DNA of 52,371 nucleotides from an uncultured Bacteroidales bacterium (lineage in GTDB: Bacteria; Bacteroidota; Bacteroidia; Bacteroidales; UBA932), in contig CAKUVD010000015.1 in assembly GCA_934695325.1 (NCBI GenBank), positions 1-52,371 on the forward strand, given 5' to 3'. The translations under genes and the position numbers were made by a program. Every line of letters begins with the position of its first letter. The first letter of the stretch is position 1. The notes beneath the pieces were generated by a model, which was not told where the DNA came from, did not search any database, and worked only from the letters and a program-made list of their open reading frames with translations. Of the stretch, positions 43,694 to 51,858 are shown in pieces.

Positions 43694-44827
43694 CTATCGG
43701 TTCACCTTAGATGAACACGTCTGGCCGACACTTCTGATGTCCAGTCCGTCAAGCAGCCTCACATAAGTCTCCACCCCATCCAGTATCTCGTCCAGCTCGA
43801 TGTATTCATCCGCAGTATGCGACCTGGCGGAATCGCCCGGCCCTATCTTCACCGTAGGGAACGGAGACAGAGTCTGGTTGCTCGTCGTAGAAGAGCCGAA
43901 AGTCTTGATGCCAAGCGACTTCGCCCGGCAGACTACTGGATGTTCCTCATCAATGTGAGAGCTTCCCAGCCTCGTGGAGCGCTCTTTCACATCGCATCTT
44001 ACCGAATGCTTTATGATATCCAGAAGCTCGGCATTGGAATACATACCGTTCGACCTTACGTCCACGACGAATGTGCATCTGTCCGGGACAACATTATGCT
44101 GAATTCCTGCATTGACCTGAGTGACAGTCATCTTCACCGGACCGAGGTACGGTGACTCCTTCGGAAGCCTATGCGTGCGGAACCACTCGATATCAGGAAG
44201 AGCCTCGTAGATGGCATTGACACCCTCCTCGCGTGCCGCGTGACCGCCTTTCCCTAAAGAGGTGCAGTCCAGCACCATCAGGCCCTTTTCCGCGACCGCC
44301 ATTTCCATCCTTGTCGGCTCGCCGATTATGCCCAAGTCAATCTTTCCCAACTCAGGGAAGATGAGTTCGATGCCGCCTTTCCCGCACACCTCCTCTTCGG
44401 CTGTCGCTGACCAGACCAGCCTGTACGGTTGAGGTCTGGAGGTCAGGTCAATGTAGGCCGCAAGCAGAGCCACGAGTGATGCTCCGTCATCATTTGTGCC
44501 CAAACCGTACAACTTTCCATTTTCCACTGACGGAGTGAACGGGTCACGAGAATAGCTCGCCACAGGATGTACGGTGTCGATATGAGCATTCAGCAGAATC
44601 ACAGGCCGTTCAACACTTCCGCCACTGTCGCCTCCACTGAAAGATTTCTCGGAAGTCTCATCTGAACACAACCAGATATTGTTGCCTTTTCTGTGAGGCG
44701 TAATAACATTTCGTGAGAGCCACTCGAAAAGTTTATCTGCCGCATCATTTTCCTGTCGGCTGAACGACGGAAGTTTTACAAGATCTTCCAAAAGTTTTAC
44801 AAGACTATCTATATCTACCTGTCTCAC
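43694..44827 (-). CDS. argE: M20 family N-acyl-citrulline/ornithine deacylase (ArgE-like)
   Basis: A 377-aa zinc amidohydrolase. Metal and catalytic residues: NAHIDTVHPV (His and Asp), GLGTNDDGASL (bridging Asp), TAEEEVCGKGGIE (catalytic Glu-Glu) and IGEPTRMEMAV. In the Bacteroidota pathway with an N-acylornithine transcarbamylase, this enzyme removes the acyl group from N-acylcitrulline, not from N-acetylornithine. Its gene starts 6 nt after argB and stands three genes after argF', in agreement. A Ser/Gly-rich insert (about 60-72) precedes the first metal motif. Confidence 0.9.
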   Translation of the reverse strand: MRQVDIDSLVKLLEDLVKLPSFSRQENDAADKLFEWLSRNVITPHRKGNNIWLCSDETSEKSFSGGDSGGSVERPVILLNAHIDTVHPVASYSRDPFTPSVENGKLYGLGTNDDGASLVALLAAYIDLTSRPQPYRLVWSATAEEEVCGKGGIELIFPELGKIDLGIIGEPTRMEMAVAEKGLMVLDCTSLGKGGHAAREEGVNAIYEALPDIEWFRTHRLPKESPYLGPVKMTVTQVNAGIQHNVVPDRCTFVVDVRSNGMYSNAELLDIIKHSVRCDVKERSTRLGSSHIDEEHPVVCRAKSLGIKTFGSSTTSNQTLSPFPTVKIGPGDSARSHTADEYIELDEILDGVETYVRLLDGLDIRSVGQTCSSKVNR

Positions 44828-44833
44828 AACTAT

Positions 44834-45655
44834 TTACAATTTACGAATATCAGCAGAGTTTAACATTCGCGCCATCCGCGATCTACCAGTCACGACAGTG
44901 CCAGAGCATTGCCCCAGACCAGCAGCATTCGTTATAACCACCTGCGATACGCCTGCGCGGAGAGCCACGAAAGCATTGTCCAGCTTAGGAAGCATACCTC
45001 CCGAGATGACGCCGGAGGCCTTCAGCCGTTCATAACTTTCAGGAGTAATCTCTGGAATCACGCTGTCCTCGTCCGCAGGATCGCCAAGCACGCCTTTCTT
45101 CTCGAAGCAGAACGTCAGAGTCACATCGGAGCCAGTCTGAGCGAACGCTGTGGCGACCGCCGTCGCTATGGTATCGGCATTGGTATTCAGAAGCCCGCAG
45201 CCGGGATCGAAAGACAATGGTGCGATGACAGGGACCGCGCCTGCGGCGAGCAGCGAACCGACAGCATCTGCATTGACGCTGTCCACATCCCCTACGAACC
45301 CGTAGTCAATCTCCATGGCCGGACGCTTATGGGACTTTATGCACGCAAGGTCTGCACCCGTCAGTCCTATGGCATTCAAGCCTCGCATCTGGAGCTCCGA
45401 GACAATGCGCTTGTTCACAAGTCCGCCATATACCATAGTGACTACCTCCAGCATCCCGGCATCAGTAATCCGCCTTCCGTCAGCCATCCTGGTCTCTATT
45501 CCGAGTCTCGAGGCGATGTCCGTGGCCGTCCTGCCGCCACCGTGGACAAGCAGTCTGCTACCAGGCATTGCCACGAACGAGTCCAGAAGACTGGCCCGCA
45601 TACTGCCGTCCTCGACAACGGCTCCGCCCACCTTTATTATATTTATCCTGGTCAT
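44834..45655 (-). CDS. argB: Acetyl/succinyl-glutamate kinase
   Basis: A 273-aa amino-acid kinase fold enzyme that phosphorylates N-acylglutamate. KVGGAVVEDGSM (about 8-19) and LVHGGGRTATDIASRLG (about 36-52) are the ATP and substrate glycine loops; LNTNADTIATAVA holds the residues of the acyl-glutamate site. Length is a little below the usual 290. In organisms with succinylated intermediates the same enzyme would act on N-succinylglutamate. It is 4 nt after argF'. Confidence 0.94.
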   Translation of the reverse strand: MTRINIIKVGGAVVEDGSMRASLLDSFVAMPGSRLLVHGGGRTATDIASRLGIETRMADGRRITDAGMLEVVTMVYGGLVNKRIVSELQMRGLNAIGLTGADLACIKSHKRPAMEIDYGFVGDVDSVNADAVGSLLAAGAVPVIAPLSFDPGCGLLNTNADTIATAVATAFAQTGSDVTLTFCFEKKGVLGDPADEDSVIPEITPESYERLKASGVISGGMLPKLDNAFVALRAGVSQVVITNAAGLGQCSGTVVTGRSRMARMLNSADIRKL

Positions 45656-45659
45656 AAGG

Positions 45660-46610
45660 CTACGCCAAATCCTCGAGCATACGTTTCATCACGACCTGGG
45701 CGGACACCACACGATTCGCCGCCTCCGGAATGACAAGGCTCCGTGGAGAATCTATGACCTCGTCTGTCACAATCATATTCCTGCGGACAGGAAGGCAATG
45801 CATAAAATACGCATTGTCAGTGACAGCCATCTGGCGTGCCCCGACAGTCCAGTCCATATCCTTGCTGAGAATCTGTCCGTAATGTTCATAGGACGACCAG
45901 TTCTTCGCATAGATGAAATCAGCGCCCTCGAAAGCCTTCATCTGGTCGCGTTCCACACGGGCGCCGCCGGCGAACTCCGGTGCCAGGTCATACCCTTCCG
46001 GACAGGTTATCACGAAATCGACATCCGCCGCGTTCATCCACTGTGCAAACGAGTTCGGTACAGCCTGCGGCAATGCCTTAGGATGCGGAGCCCAGCTCAG
46101 AACCACCTTAGGGCGGGCCTTCTCCTTGTATTCATCTATAGTGATAAGGTCGGCGAACGCCTGGCACGGATGCACTGTAGCCGACTCCAGACTGATGACA
46201 GGCCTGCCGGAATACTCTATGAACTGACGTATTATGGTCTCCTGATAGTCGAACTCCCGGTCTTCGAACCTTGCGAAGGACCTCACTCCGATAAGGTCGC
46301 AATAGCTTCCTATCACCGGTATGGCCTCACGCAGATGCTCAGACTTGTCGCCGTCCATAATGACGCCCATCTCCGTCTCGAGCTTCCAGCTTTCGCCATT
46401 GATATTCAGAACAATGGCGTTCATTCCCAGGTTCTGCGCAGCCTTCTGGCTGCTGAGCCTTGTACGGAGGCTGTTATTGAAGAATACGAGGATTATGGTC
46501 TTGTTATGTCCGAGGCACTGCCACGCGAAAGGCGTCTGCTTTACCTGACGGGCCTCTTCAAGAGCCTTTCCAAGGTCTCCTATATCACTGACATTAAGAA
46601 ACTGTTTCAT
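45660..46610 (-). CDS. argF': N-acylornithine (probably N-succinylornithine) carbamoyltransferase
   Basis: A 316-aa transcarbamylase. The carbamoyl-phosphate loop is NNSLRTRLS (about 43-51), the proline-rich loop is HPKALPQAVPNSFAQWM, and FMHCLPVRRNMIVTDEV is the C-terminal HCLP block. These long insertions are peculiar to the AOTCase/SOTCase branch, and the whole protein is very close to the Bacteroides fragilis SOTCase as I remember it. The residue that sets acyl specificity (Glu92 in Xanthomonas AOTCase, Pro90 in B. fragilis SOTCase) is Ser90 here (MDGDKSEHL). I start at ATG 46610, which gives matching numbering. Confidence 0.92.
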   Translation of the reverse strand: MKQFLNVSDIGDLGKALEEARQVKQTPFAWQCLGHNKTIILVFFNNSLRTRLSSQKAAQNLGMNAIVLNINGESWKLETEMGVIMDGDKSEHLREAIPVIGSYCDLIGVRSFARFEDREFDYQETIIRQFIEYSGRPVISLESATVHPCQAFADLITIDEYKEKARPKVVLSWAPHPKALPQAVPNSFAQWMNAADVDFVITCPEGYDLAPEFAGGARVERDQMKAFEGADFIYAKNWSSYEHYGQILSKDMDWTVGARQMAVTDNAYFMHCLPVRRNMIVTDEVIDSPRSLVIPEAANRVVSAQVVMKRMLEDLA

Positions 46611-46685
46611 TGTATATTTTTTTAAGAATCCGTTCAAATTCATACCGACAAGTCTGTTCCAGGAACGTACTTCAGGCAGCGTCCG

Positions 46686-47813
46686 CTATCCCTTCAGCAC
46701 AGCATCAAGTGCCCCTGTGAACACGGCCGCCTCATTTTTCGTCAGCACAAGCGGAGCGAGAAGGCGGACCATATCCGTACCTGCGACCCCTGTAAAAATA
46801 TGGTGGTCGAACAGCAGTGACCCACGTATCGGCGACACAGGCTCATTGAACTGGATGCCCAGCATCAGGCCCCGCCCACGGACTTCCTTGATTCTGTCGG
46901 ACGCAGGGATATTGTCCTTCAGCCAATTACCGACCCCCAGAGCATTCTGGACGAGATTTTCACACTTCATTATGTCGATGACGGCAAGGGAAGCGGCCAT
47001 CGCAAGATAATTGCCTCCGAACGTAGTGCCGAGCATCCCCTTGGTCGCCTTGAAATCAGGCGATATCAGCACTCCGCCGACCGGGAATCCGTTGCCCATC
47101 CCCTTCGCGACAGTGATGAGGTCAGGGACAATGCCGGCCCACTGATGTGCAAAGAACTTTCCCGTACGCCCGTAACCGCTCTGGACCTCGTCCAGAATCA
47201 GGCAGGCACCATATTTACGTGTCAATGTCCTGAGCTCGCGGAGGAAACCGTCCGAAGGGACATTGATGCCACCTACACCCTGTATCCCCTCGATTATCAC
47301 TCCGGCGACATCGCCTTTTGCGAGCTCGGCCTCCACAGACACTGAATCTTCCAAGTCAATGAAAGTGACACGGTGATGGCTGTTGAAAGGAGATAAATAT
47401 TTAGGATTGTCAGTCACAGCGACAGCGCCGGAAGTGCGCCCGTGGAAACTCTTGTGAAAAGCAATGACTCTGTCTTTCCCCGTATGGAATGATGCCAGCT
47501 TGAGCGCATTCTCATTGGCCTCGGCCCCAGAGTTCACAAGGAACAGAGACCAGTCCTCGAGCCCTGCGGCCTCGCCTATCTTCCTGGCAAGTTCCTCCTG
47601 CATAGGGTTCTTCACACTGTTGGAATAGAATCCGATCTTGCTCAACTGCTCCGTCAGCGCCGCCACATACTCTGGATGGCAGTGTCCTACGGAAATCACA
47701 GCGTGGCCGCCGTAAAGGTCCAGATACTCCTGTCCCCTGTCATCCCAGATATGACAGCCTCGTGCCCTTACAGGCGTAACGTCGAATACGCTATATACAT
47801 CAAAAAGGTTCAT
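46686..47813 (-). CDS. argD: N-acylornithine aminotransferase
   Basis: A 375-aa class III PLP aminotransferase making N-acylornithine. The PLP lysine is in TVAKGMGNGFPVGG (about 232-245); LILDEVQSGYGRTGKF has the Asp that contacts the ring nitrogen; NSGAEANENALKLAS is the phosphate-side block. Length is short but normal for ArgD. It is 11 nt after argC and 75 nt before argF'. Confidence 0.95.
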   Translation of the reverse strand: MNLFDVYSVFDVTPVRARGCHIWDDRGQEYLDLYGGHAVISVGHCHPEYVAALTEQLSKIGFYSNSVKNPMQEELARKIGEAAGLEDWSLFLVNSGAEANENALKLASFHTGKDRVIAFHKSFHGRTSGAVAVTDNPKYLSPFNSHHRVTFIDLEDSVSVEAELAKGDVAGVIIEGIQGVGGINVPSDGFLRELRTLTRKYGACLILDEVQSGYGRTGKFFAHQWAGIVPDLITVAKGMGNGFPVGGVLISPDFKATKGMLGTTFGGNYLAMAASLAVIDIMKCENLVQNALGVGNWLKDNIPASDRIKEVRGRGLMLGIQFNEPVSPIRGSLLFDHHIFTGVAGTDMVRLLAPLVLTKNEAAVFTGALDAVLKG

Positions 47814-47824
47814 TTCTAAAGCTC

Positions 47825-48799
47825 TTAAAATCTATTTCCCTTGAGGTTCAGCCCCGCCGTCTCCGGAAGCCCGAAGACAAGGTTCATATTCTGGACAGCC
47901 TGGCCGGAAGCGCCTTTCACCAGATTGTCTATGACACTTATTATATGCAGCCTGTCACCATACTTATTCACATTGAGCACGCATTTGTTCGTATTCGTCA
48001 CCATCTTTATGTCTGGATTCAAGTCCGTGACATTGACAAACGGCGCCGAGGCGTAATAATCCTTGTATATCTTCACCGCCTCCTCCGCGGAGACGTCAGA
48101 CTTCATATACGCCGAAATAAGGATACCCCTGGTAAAGCAGCCCCGGATAGGGACGAAGTCCAGACTGCCTCCGAACGAAGGTGCGAGACGATGCAATGTC
48201 TCCCCAACTTCTCCGAGATGCTGATGCGTAAAAGGCTTGTACACAGAAAGATTATCAGCCCTCCAGCTGAAATGCCCGGTCTCGGAAGGCTTCTGTCCGG
48301 CCCCCGTCGAGCCGGTAACTCCCGTGACGTGAATTTCCGTGAGCCTGTCGGCGGCAGCCATAGGCAAGAGCGCAAGCTGCATCGCAGTGGCGAAACATCC
48401 AGGGTTTGCGATGCGAGAGGCCTTGCGGATGTCTTCCCTGAACGCTTCCGGAAGCCCATATACGAAATCTTCGGCATCCGCCTTGAGACGGAAATCCTGA
48501 CTCAGGTCAATGATCTTGCACCCATAGTCTCCCGGTATCGTATGCACAAACGCCTTCGACTTGCCGTGACCGGAGCAGATGAACACCACATCCGCCTTGC
48601 TCAAGTCAGCATCGGCGCAGAATTTCATATCAGTTTCTCCGAGAAGATCCTGATGAACCTGCCACACAGGATTCCCGGCATTGCTTTCACTCTGCGCAAA
48701 GACGAGCTCTACATACGGATGGCCTTTCAGGATGCGCATAAGTTCGCCTGCCGTATATCCTGCGGCTCCCACTATTCCGGCCTTTATCTTGTCATTCAT
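47825..48799 (-). CDS. argC: N-acyl-gamma-glutamyl-phosphate reductase
   Basis: A 324-aa NADPH-dependent reductase. The Rossmann glycine motif is GIVGAAGYTAGELMRIL (about 8-24) and the catalytic Cys is in NPGCFATAMQLALLPM (about 140). VTGSTGAGQKPSETGHFSWR is another family block with the active-site His. It forms the semialdehyde used by ArgD, encoded next. Confidence 0.95.
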   Translation of the reverse strand: MNDKIKAGIVGAAGYTAGELMRILKGHPYVELVFAQSESNAGNPVWQVHQDLLGETDMKFCADADLSKADVVFICSGHGKSKAFVHTIPGDYGCKIIDLSQDFRLKADAEDFVYGLPEAFREDIRKASRIANPGCFATAMQLALLPMAAADRLTEIHVTGVTGSTGAGQKPSETGHFSWRADNLSVYKPFTHQHLGEVGETLHRLAPSFGGSLDFVPIRGCFTRGILISAYMKSDVSAEEAVKIYKDYYASAPFVNVTDLNPDIKMVTNTNKCVLNVNKYGDRLHIISVIDNLVKGASGQAVQNMNLVFGLPETAGLNLKGNRF

Positions 48800-48865
48800 T
48801 TGTCACTTGTTTTAAGATGCTGAAATTTTTTCTCAAACCTTCAGGTAATGATTTCAAGACGGAAT

Positions 48866-50083
48866 CTAAAGTTCCCGCTCAAGTCTCTCTCCTTCATCCT
48901 TGTGATTAGAATAATATACACGGAGCGGTGTCGAGAGAACTTTGATGAACCCCTTGGCATCTTCGCTCGTCCAGCCCTTCTGCACCTCTCCATACTCCCC
49001 GAACTTGGTCTTCACCAAATCATTGACAGAATCGACACCTACAGCCGAGAAGCAATAAGGGCGAAGTTCCATTATCGCAGTTCCGGAGACATTGCGCTGG
49101 CTTTCCTCCAGCATCGCCTCAATATCCCGCATTACAGGCTCCAGATACTGGCTCTCGTGCAGGAACATCCCATACCAGTTGGCCACCTGGTCCTTCCAGT
49201 ACTGCTGCCATTTGCTGAGAGTATATTTTTCCAGGAACTTATGAGCCGCTATGATGAGCATAGGAGCGGCAGCCTCGAAGCCGACACGACCCTTGATGCC
49301 TATAATCGTATCACCGACGTGCATATCCCGTCCAATGCCGTATGGAGATGCGATGGACTCTACCTTCTGTATCGCCTTTATCGGGTCATCGAAAGACTCA
49401 CCATTGACGCTTGCGAGCTGTCCCTTGTCAAACCCGAGACGAACCATCTCACTACCTTCTTTCGTAACTTGCTTCAGGTAAGCCGCTTCAGGGAGTCCCT
49501 GCATAGAATCCAGAATCTCGCCGCCGCAGATGGAGGTTCCCCAAAGCCCTACATTATAGGAATACTTCAGTTTCTTGAAATCAGCCGGGAATCCATTCTT
49601 GTTAAGATAGTCCACCTCGAACTGGCGCGAGAGCGCCAAATCCCTGGTCAATGTTATTATCTCAATGCCCGGCGCCATCACCAGGAACGTCATATCGAAA
49701 CGAACCTGATCATTGCCGGCACCGGTAGAGCCGTGGGCGATGGCATCAGCACCTATCTCCTTGGCATACTTCGCGATAGCCATCGCCTGGAATATCCTTT
49801 CCGATGATACGGAGATCGGATAGGTCCCGTTCCTGAGGACATTTCCATATACCATATAACGGATGCTCTTGTCATAGTATTCCTTCGTCACGTCGAGGGT
49901 GACATACTTCTTCGCACCCAGCCTGTAGGCATTTTCTTCATTGACCTTCAGCTGTTCCTGGCTGAATCCTCCGGTATCGGCGCAGGCCGCATAGACTTCG
50001 TACCCCTTCTCTTTCGCGAGGTACATTACGTTGAATGATGTATCGAGACCGCCGCTGAATGCGACAACTACTTTCTTTGGCAT
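48866..50083 (-). CDS. argG: Argininosuccinate synthase
   Basis: A 405-aa enzyme joining citrulline and aspartate with ATP. The PP-loop is VVAFSGGLDTSFNVMYL (about 5-21), and AHGSTGAGNDQVRFD (about 115-129) is the second signature with citrulline/aspartate contacts. Standard length. It lies between the GNAT gene (71 nt) and argC (66 nt). Confidence 0.96.
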   Translation of the reverse strand: MPKKVVVAFSGGLDTSFNVMYLAKEKGYEVYAACADTGGFSQEQLKVNEENAYRLGAKKYVTLDVTKEYYDKSIRYMVYGNVLRNGTYPISVSSERIFQAMAIAKYAKEIGADAIAHGSTGAGNDQVRFDMTFLVMAPGIEIITLTRDLALSRQFEVDYLNKNGFPADFKKLKYSYNVGLWGTSICGGEILDSMQGLPEAAYLKQVTKEGSEMVRLGFDKGQLASVNGESFDDPIKAIQKVESIASPYGIGRDMHVGDTIIGIKGRVGFEAAAPMLIIAAHKFLEKYTLSKWQQYWKDQVANWYGMFLHESQYLEPVMRDIEAMLEESQRNVSGTAIMELRPYCFSAVGVDSVNDLVKTKFGEYGEVQKGWTSEDAKGFIKVLSTPLRVYYSNHKDEGERLEREL

Positions 50084-50154
50084 TGTTTGCTTTTATTTAT
50101 GGAATTAGGATTATATCTCTTGCCCTGGCCGGGCATTAATGACAATGGGGAGCA

Positions 50155-50787
50155 TTATGATACCCTCCTATGGAAAAGGCTCCGGATCTTCAGCCACAGA
50201 TGCACGAGCTTATCGTGACTCGGACGCTCGACAGGCTTCGCAACAGGCTCAGACTTCGGGTCGTAGAGCATTCCTGTGCACAGACAACGGGTATAGTTGT
50301 TTCTGGTGAGGACATCGAAGTTTATGCAGCTCGCGCATCCCTTCCAGAATACAGGGTCAGTGGTCAGTTCCGAGAATGTGACAGGCTTGTATCCAAGTTC
50401 CGTGTTGATTTTCATCACAGCCAGGCCAGTGGTGAGGCCGAACAGTTTGGCTCCCGGGAAGCGTTTCCTGGAAAGGTCGAAAGCAGCGTGCTTGATCTTC
50501 TTTGCGAGTCCGAATCCTCTGTATTCAGGCTTCACGATCAGACCTGAATTGGCCACGAATTCCTCGTGGTCCCACGACTCAATGTAGCAGAATCCCGCGA
50601 AGTCTTCACCGTGCATAGCGATAATGGCCTTGCCTTCAAGCATTTTCTGCTTCACATACTCAGGGTTACGTTTCGCGATTCCCGTCCCCCTGACCTTAGT
50701 GGCGTCTTCGATGGTCTTGAGAATCTCATCCACATACTTCAAATGCTTTTCAGTCGCGACTCCGACTGTAAAATCATCGATTGTCAT
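50155..50787 (-). CDS. GNAT acyltransferase, candidate N-acylglutamate synthase
   Basis: A 210-aa protein with a GNAT domain in residues about 1-145; the acyl-CoA loop motif A is LIVKPEYRGFGLAKKIKHAA (R/Q-x-x-G-x-G/A). After it comes a Cys-rich segment, KGCASCINF and TRCLCTGML, and a basic tail (LWLKIRSLFHRRVS), which simple GNATs lack. No ArgA or ArgJ is in the cluster, so this gene, between argR and argG, most likely supplies N-acylglutamate, using acetyl- or more probably succinyl-CoA. In Bacteroides a GNAT holds the same place, from my recollection. Confidence 0.8.
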   Translation of the reverse strand: MTIDDFTVGVATEKHLKYVDEILKTIEDATKVRGTGIAKRNPEYVKQKMLEGKAIIAMHGEDFAGFCYIESWDHEEFVANSGLIVKPEYRGFGLAKKIKHAAFDLSRKRFPGAKLFGLTTGLAVMKINTELGYKPVTFSELTTDPVFWKGCASCINFDVLTRNNYTRCLCTGMLYDPKSEPVAKPVERPSHDKLVHLWLKIRSLFHRRVS

Positions 50788-50916
50788 AGTTCGATTTATA
50801 TTTATTTATGATTATCCTATTACGCAGAGGAAGGGGCAGCCCCCTCACCGCTGACACGCCTATAAAGGCTTCTGCGCAGATCTGCGCCTATGGTTCGTCG
50901 AATGCCGGTCTACGGC
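50788..50916 (-). other. Structured spacer between argR and the GNAT gene
   Basis: It holds a perfect 14-bp palindrome GCGCAGATCTGCGC (50874-50887), a small hairpin GGGG/CCCC (50833-50843) flanked by GAGG and CCTC, and a GCCT/AGGC pair. No T-run, no TAnnTTTG promoter and no ARG box were seen. It may be an RNA structure in the arg transcript, such as an attenuator or processing site, or an extragenic repeat. Confidence 0.4.
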
Positions 50917-51408
50917 TCAAATTCGTCGGACGGAGATTCCGGGGATGACTCTTTCCATTTCGGACATTATCATCTCCGCATCAGTTTTTTCTCTAAGTAT
51001 CAGTAAAATAGTATCATCCCCGGCTATCGACCCCATAATGCCGGAGTTCAGCGGGCCGTCAATAATGGCAGCGATCATATTCGCATAACCAGGACGTGTC
51101 TTCAGGACGCACATCTGTCCGGAGAATTCAATGCTGACAACCCCAGAGCCGATATGGTTTTCAGAAACCGGTATCACCGGTACATTCTTTTTTTGGGATG
51201 ACGTACCTTCCGGAAGCACATAGCGATAGCCTCCCTGTCCGTCAGGCATCTTGGCGACTTTCAATTCTTTCAGGTCACGGGACAATGTCGCCTGTGTAAC
51301 AACAAACCCTTCAGCTTCAAGCATCGAGAGGATGTCCTCTTGGTTGCCAGCCTTGCTGGAGGCGATTATACGCCCCAATATGTCAAGCCTTTTCTGCTTA
51401 AGGTTCAT
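50917..51408 (-). CDS. argR: Arginine repressor
   Basis: A 163-aa transcription factor. The N-terminal winged helix (about 1-70) has VTQATLSRDLKELKVAKMP, the recognition-helix block with Ser-Arg. The C-terminal domain (about 85-163) has SIAGDDTILLI, the arginine-binding and hexamer motif (Asp-Asp). With arginine bound it represses biosynthesis. It is transcribed in the same direction as the arg genes and sits first; two ARG-box-like sites at its promoter suggest autoregulation and control of the operon. Confidence 0.96.
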   Translation of the reverse strand: MNLKQKRLDILGRIIASSKAGNQEDILSMLEAEGFVVTQATLSRDLKELKVAKMPDGQGGYRYVLPEGTSSQKKNVPVIPVSENHIGSGVVSIEFSGQMCVLKTRPGYANMIAAIIDGPLNSGIMGSIAGDDTILLILREKTDAEMIMSEMERVIPGISVRRI

Positions 51409-51484
51409 TTTTTCAGTTCGTTTTTATATCGGAGTCCGGCATCTTTCGCAAGCAGCTCACAGAAGCAATCTGATGAGCGTATAT

Positions 51485-51498
51485 TGCATATTTATGCA
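51485..51498. promoter_or_regulatory. ARG box 1 (downstream of the argR start site)
   Basis: TGCATATTTATGCA, with perfect 6-bp arms TGCATA/TATGCA. It matches the general ArgR operator shape (TGAATATTTATTCA type). It lies in the leader, centred 32 bp from ARG box 2. Confidence 0.7.
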
Positions 51499-51516
51499 CT
51501 CTTCAATGTTCTTCAA

Positions 51517-51530
51517 TGCAAATTTATGCA
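51517..51530. promoter_or_regulatory. ARG box 2 (over the -7 element of argR)
   Basis: TGCAAATTTATGCA, arms matching at five of six positions. On the minus strand it contains TAAATTTG (51519-51526), the -7 element, so bound ArgR would block RNA polymerase. Confidence 0.7.
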
Positions 51531-51549
51531 ACAATCTGATAAAATCAAA
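51519..51549 (-). promoter_or_regulatory. Promoter of argR and the arginine cluster
   Basis: Minus strand: TTTG 51546-51549, 19 nt, TAAATTTG 51519-51526; an ideal -33/-7 pair. Predicted start near 51512, leader about 105 nt to the argR ATG. Confidence 0.8.
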
Positions 51550-51581
51550 TTTTTCTGTATAAATTTACAACATCTAAAAAC

Positions 51582-51609
51582 AAAAAAACACCTCGAGAAA
51601 ATCGAAGTG
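51582..51609 (-). terminator. Terminator after the valine tRNA
   Basis: Stem of 8 bp with one mismatch (51589-51596 with 51602-51609, 5-nt loop GAAAA) and a seven-T run on the minus strand (complement of A51582-51588). It lies just before the argR promoter. Confidence 0.8.
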
Positions 51610-51622
51610 CTTTTTCTTGTAG

Positions 51623-51697
51623 TGGGAGCAGAGGGAGTCGAACCCCCGACCCTCTGCTTGTAAGGCAGACGCTCTGAACCAACTGAGCTATGCTCCC
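51623..51697 (-). tRNA. tRNA-Val (anticodon TAC)
   Basis: A 75-nt cloverleaf on the minus strand. Acceptor GGGAGCA pairs with TGCTCCC; the D arm has AGCTCAGTTGGTT; the anticodon stem TCTGC/GCAGA encloses CTTACAA, giving anticodon TAC (reads GTA valine codons and possibly others); the T arm has GGTTCGACTCC. The 3' CCA is not encoded. It has its own promoter and terminator. Confidence 0.97.
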
Positions 51698-51743
51698 AAG
51701 CTTATTTGATTCCGACTTGGTCTCTATTTCCAAATCGGGAATG

Positions 51744-51773
51744 CAAATATACGGCTATTTTTCGGTTCTGCAA
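51744..51773 (-). promoter_or_regulatory. Promoter of tRNA-Val
   Basis: Minus strand: TTG 51771-51773, 19 nt, TATATTTG 51744-51751; a good -33/-7 match with the start near 51738, about 40 nt before the mature tRNA. Confidence 0.75.
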
Positions 51774-51858
51774 GCGTTTTTCATTTTTTATGCAAAAAAA
51801 ATCAAACGAGATACATCCGCACCGGACGACAATGCAATCAAGTGCTGATTCATTCATC

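Noticed and set aside
45315..46625. A 436-codon open frame on the plus strand opposite argF' and argB
   Set aside because: It is antisense to two well-matched enzymes, crosses their boundary, and its translation has no domain or sensible N-terminus. It results from the codon bias of the real genes.
50084..50154. Further ARG boxes before argG and the other arg genes
   Set aside because: AT-rich stretches such as the one before the GNAT gene have no paired TGCATA/TATGCA arms; only the argR promoter has them.
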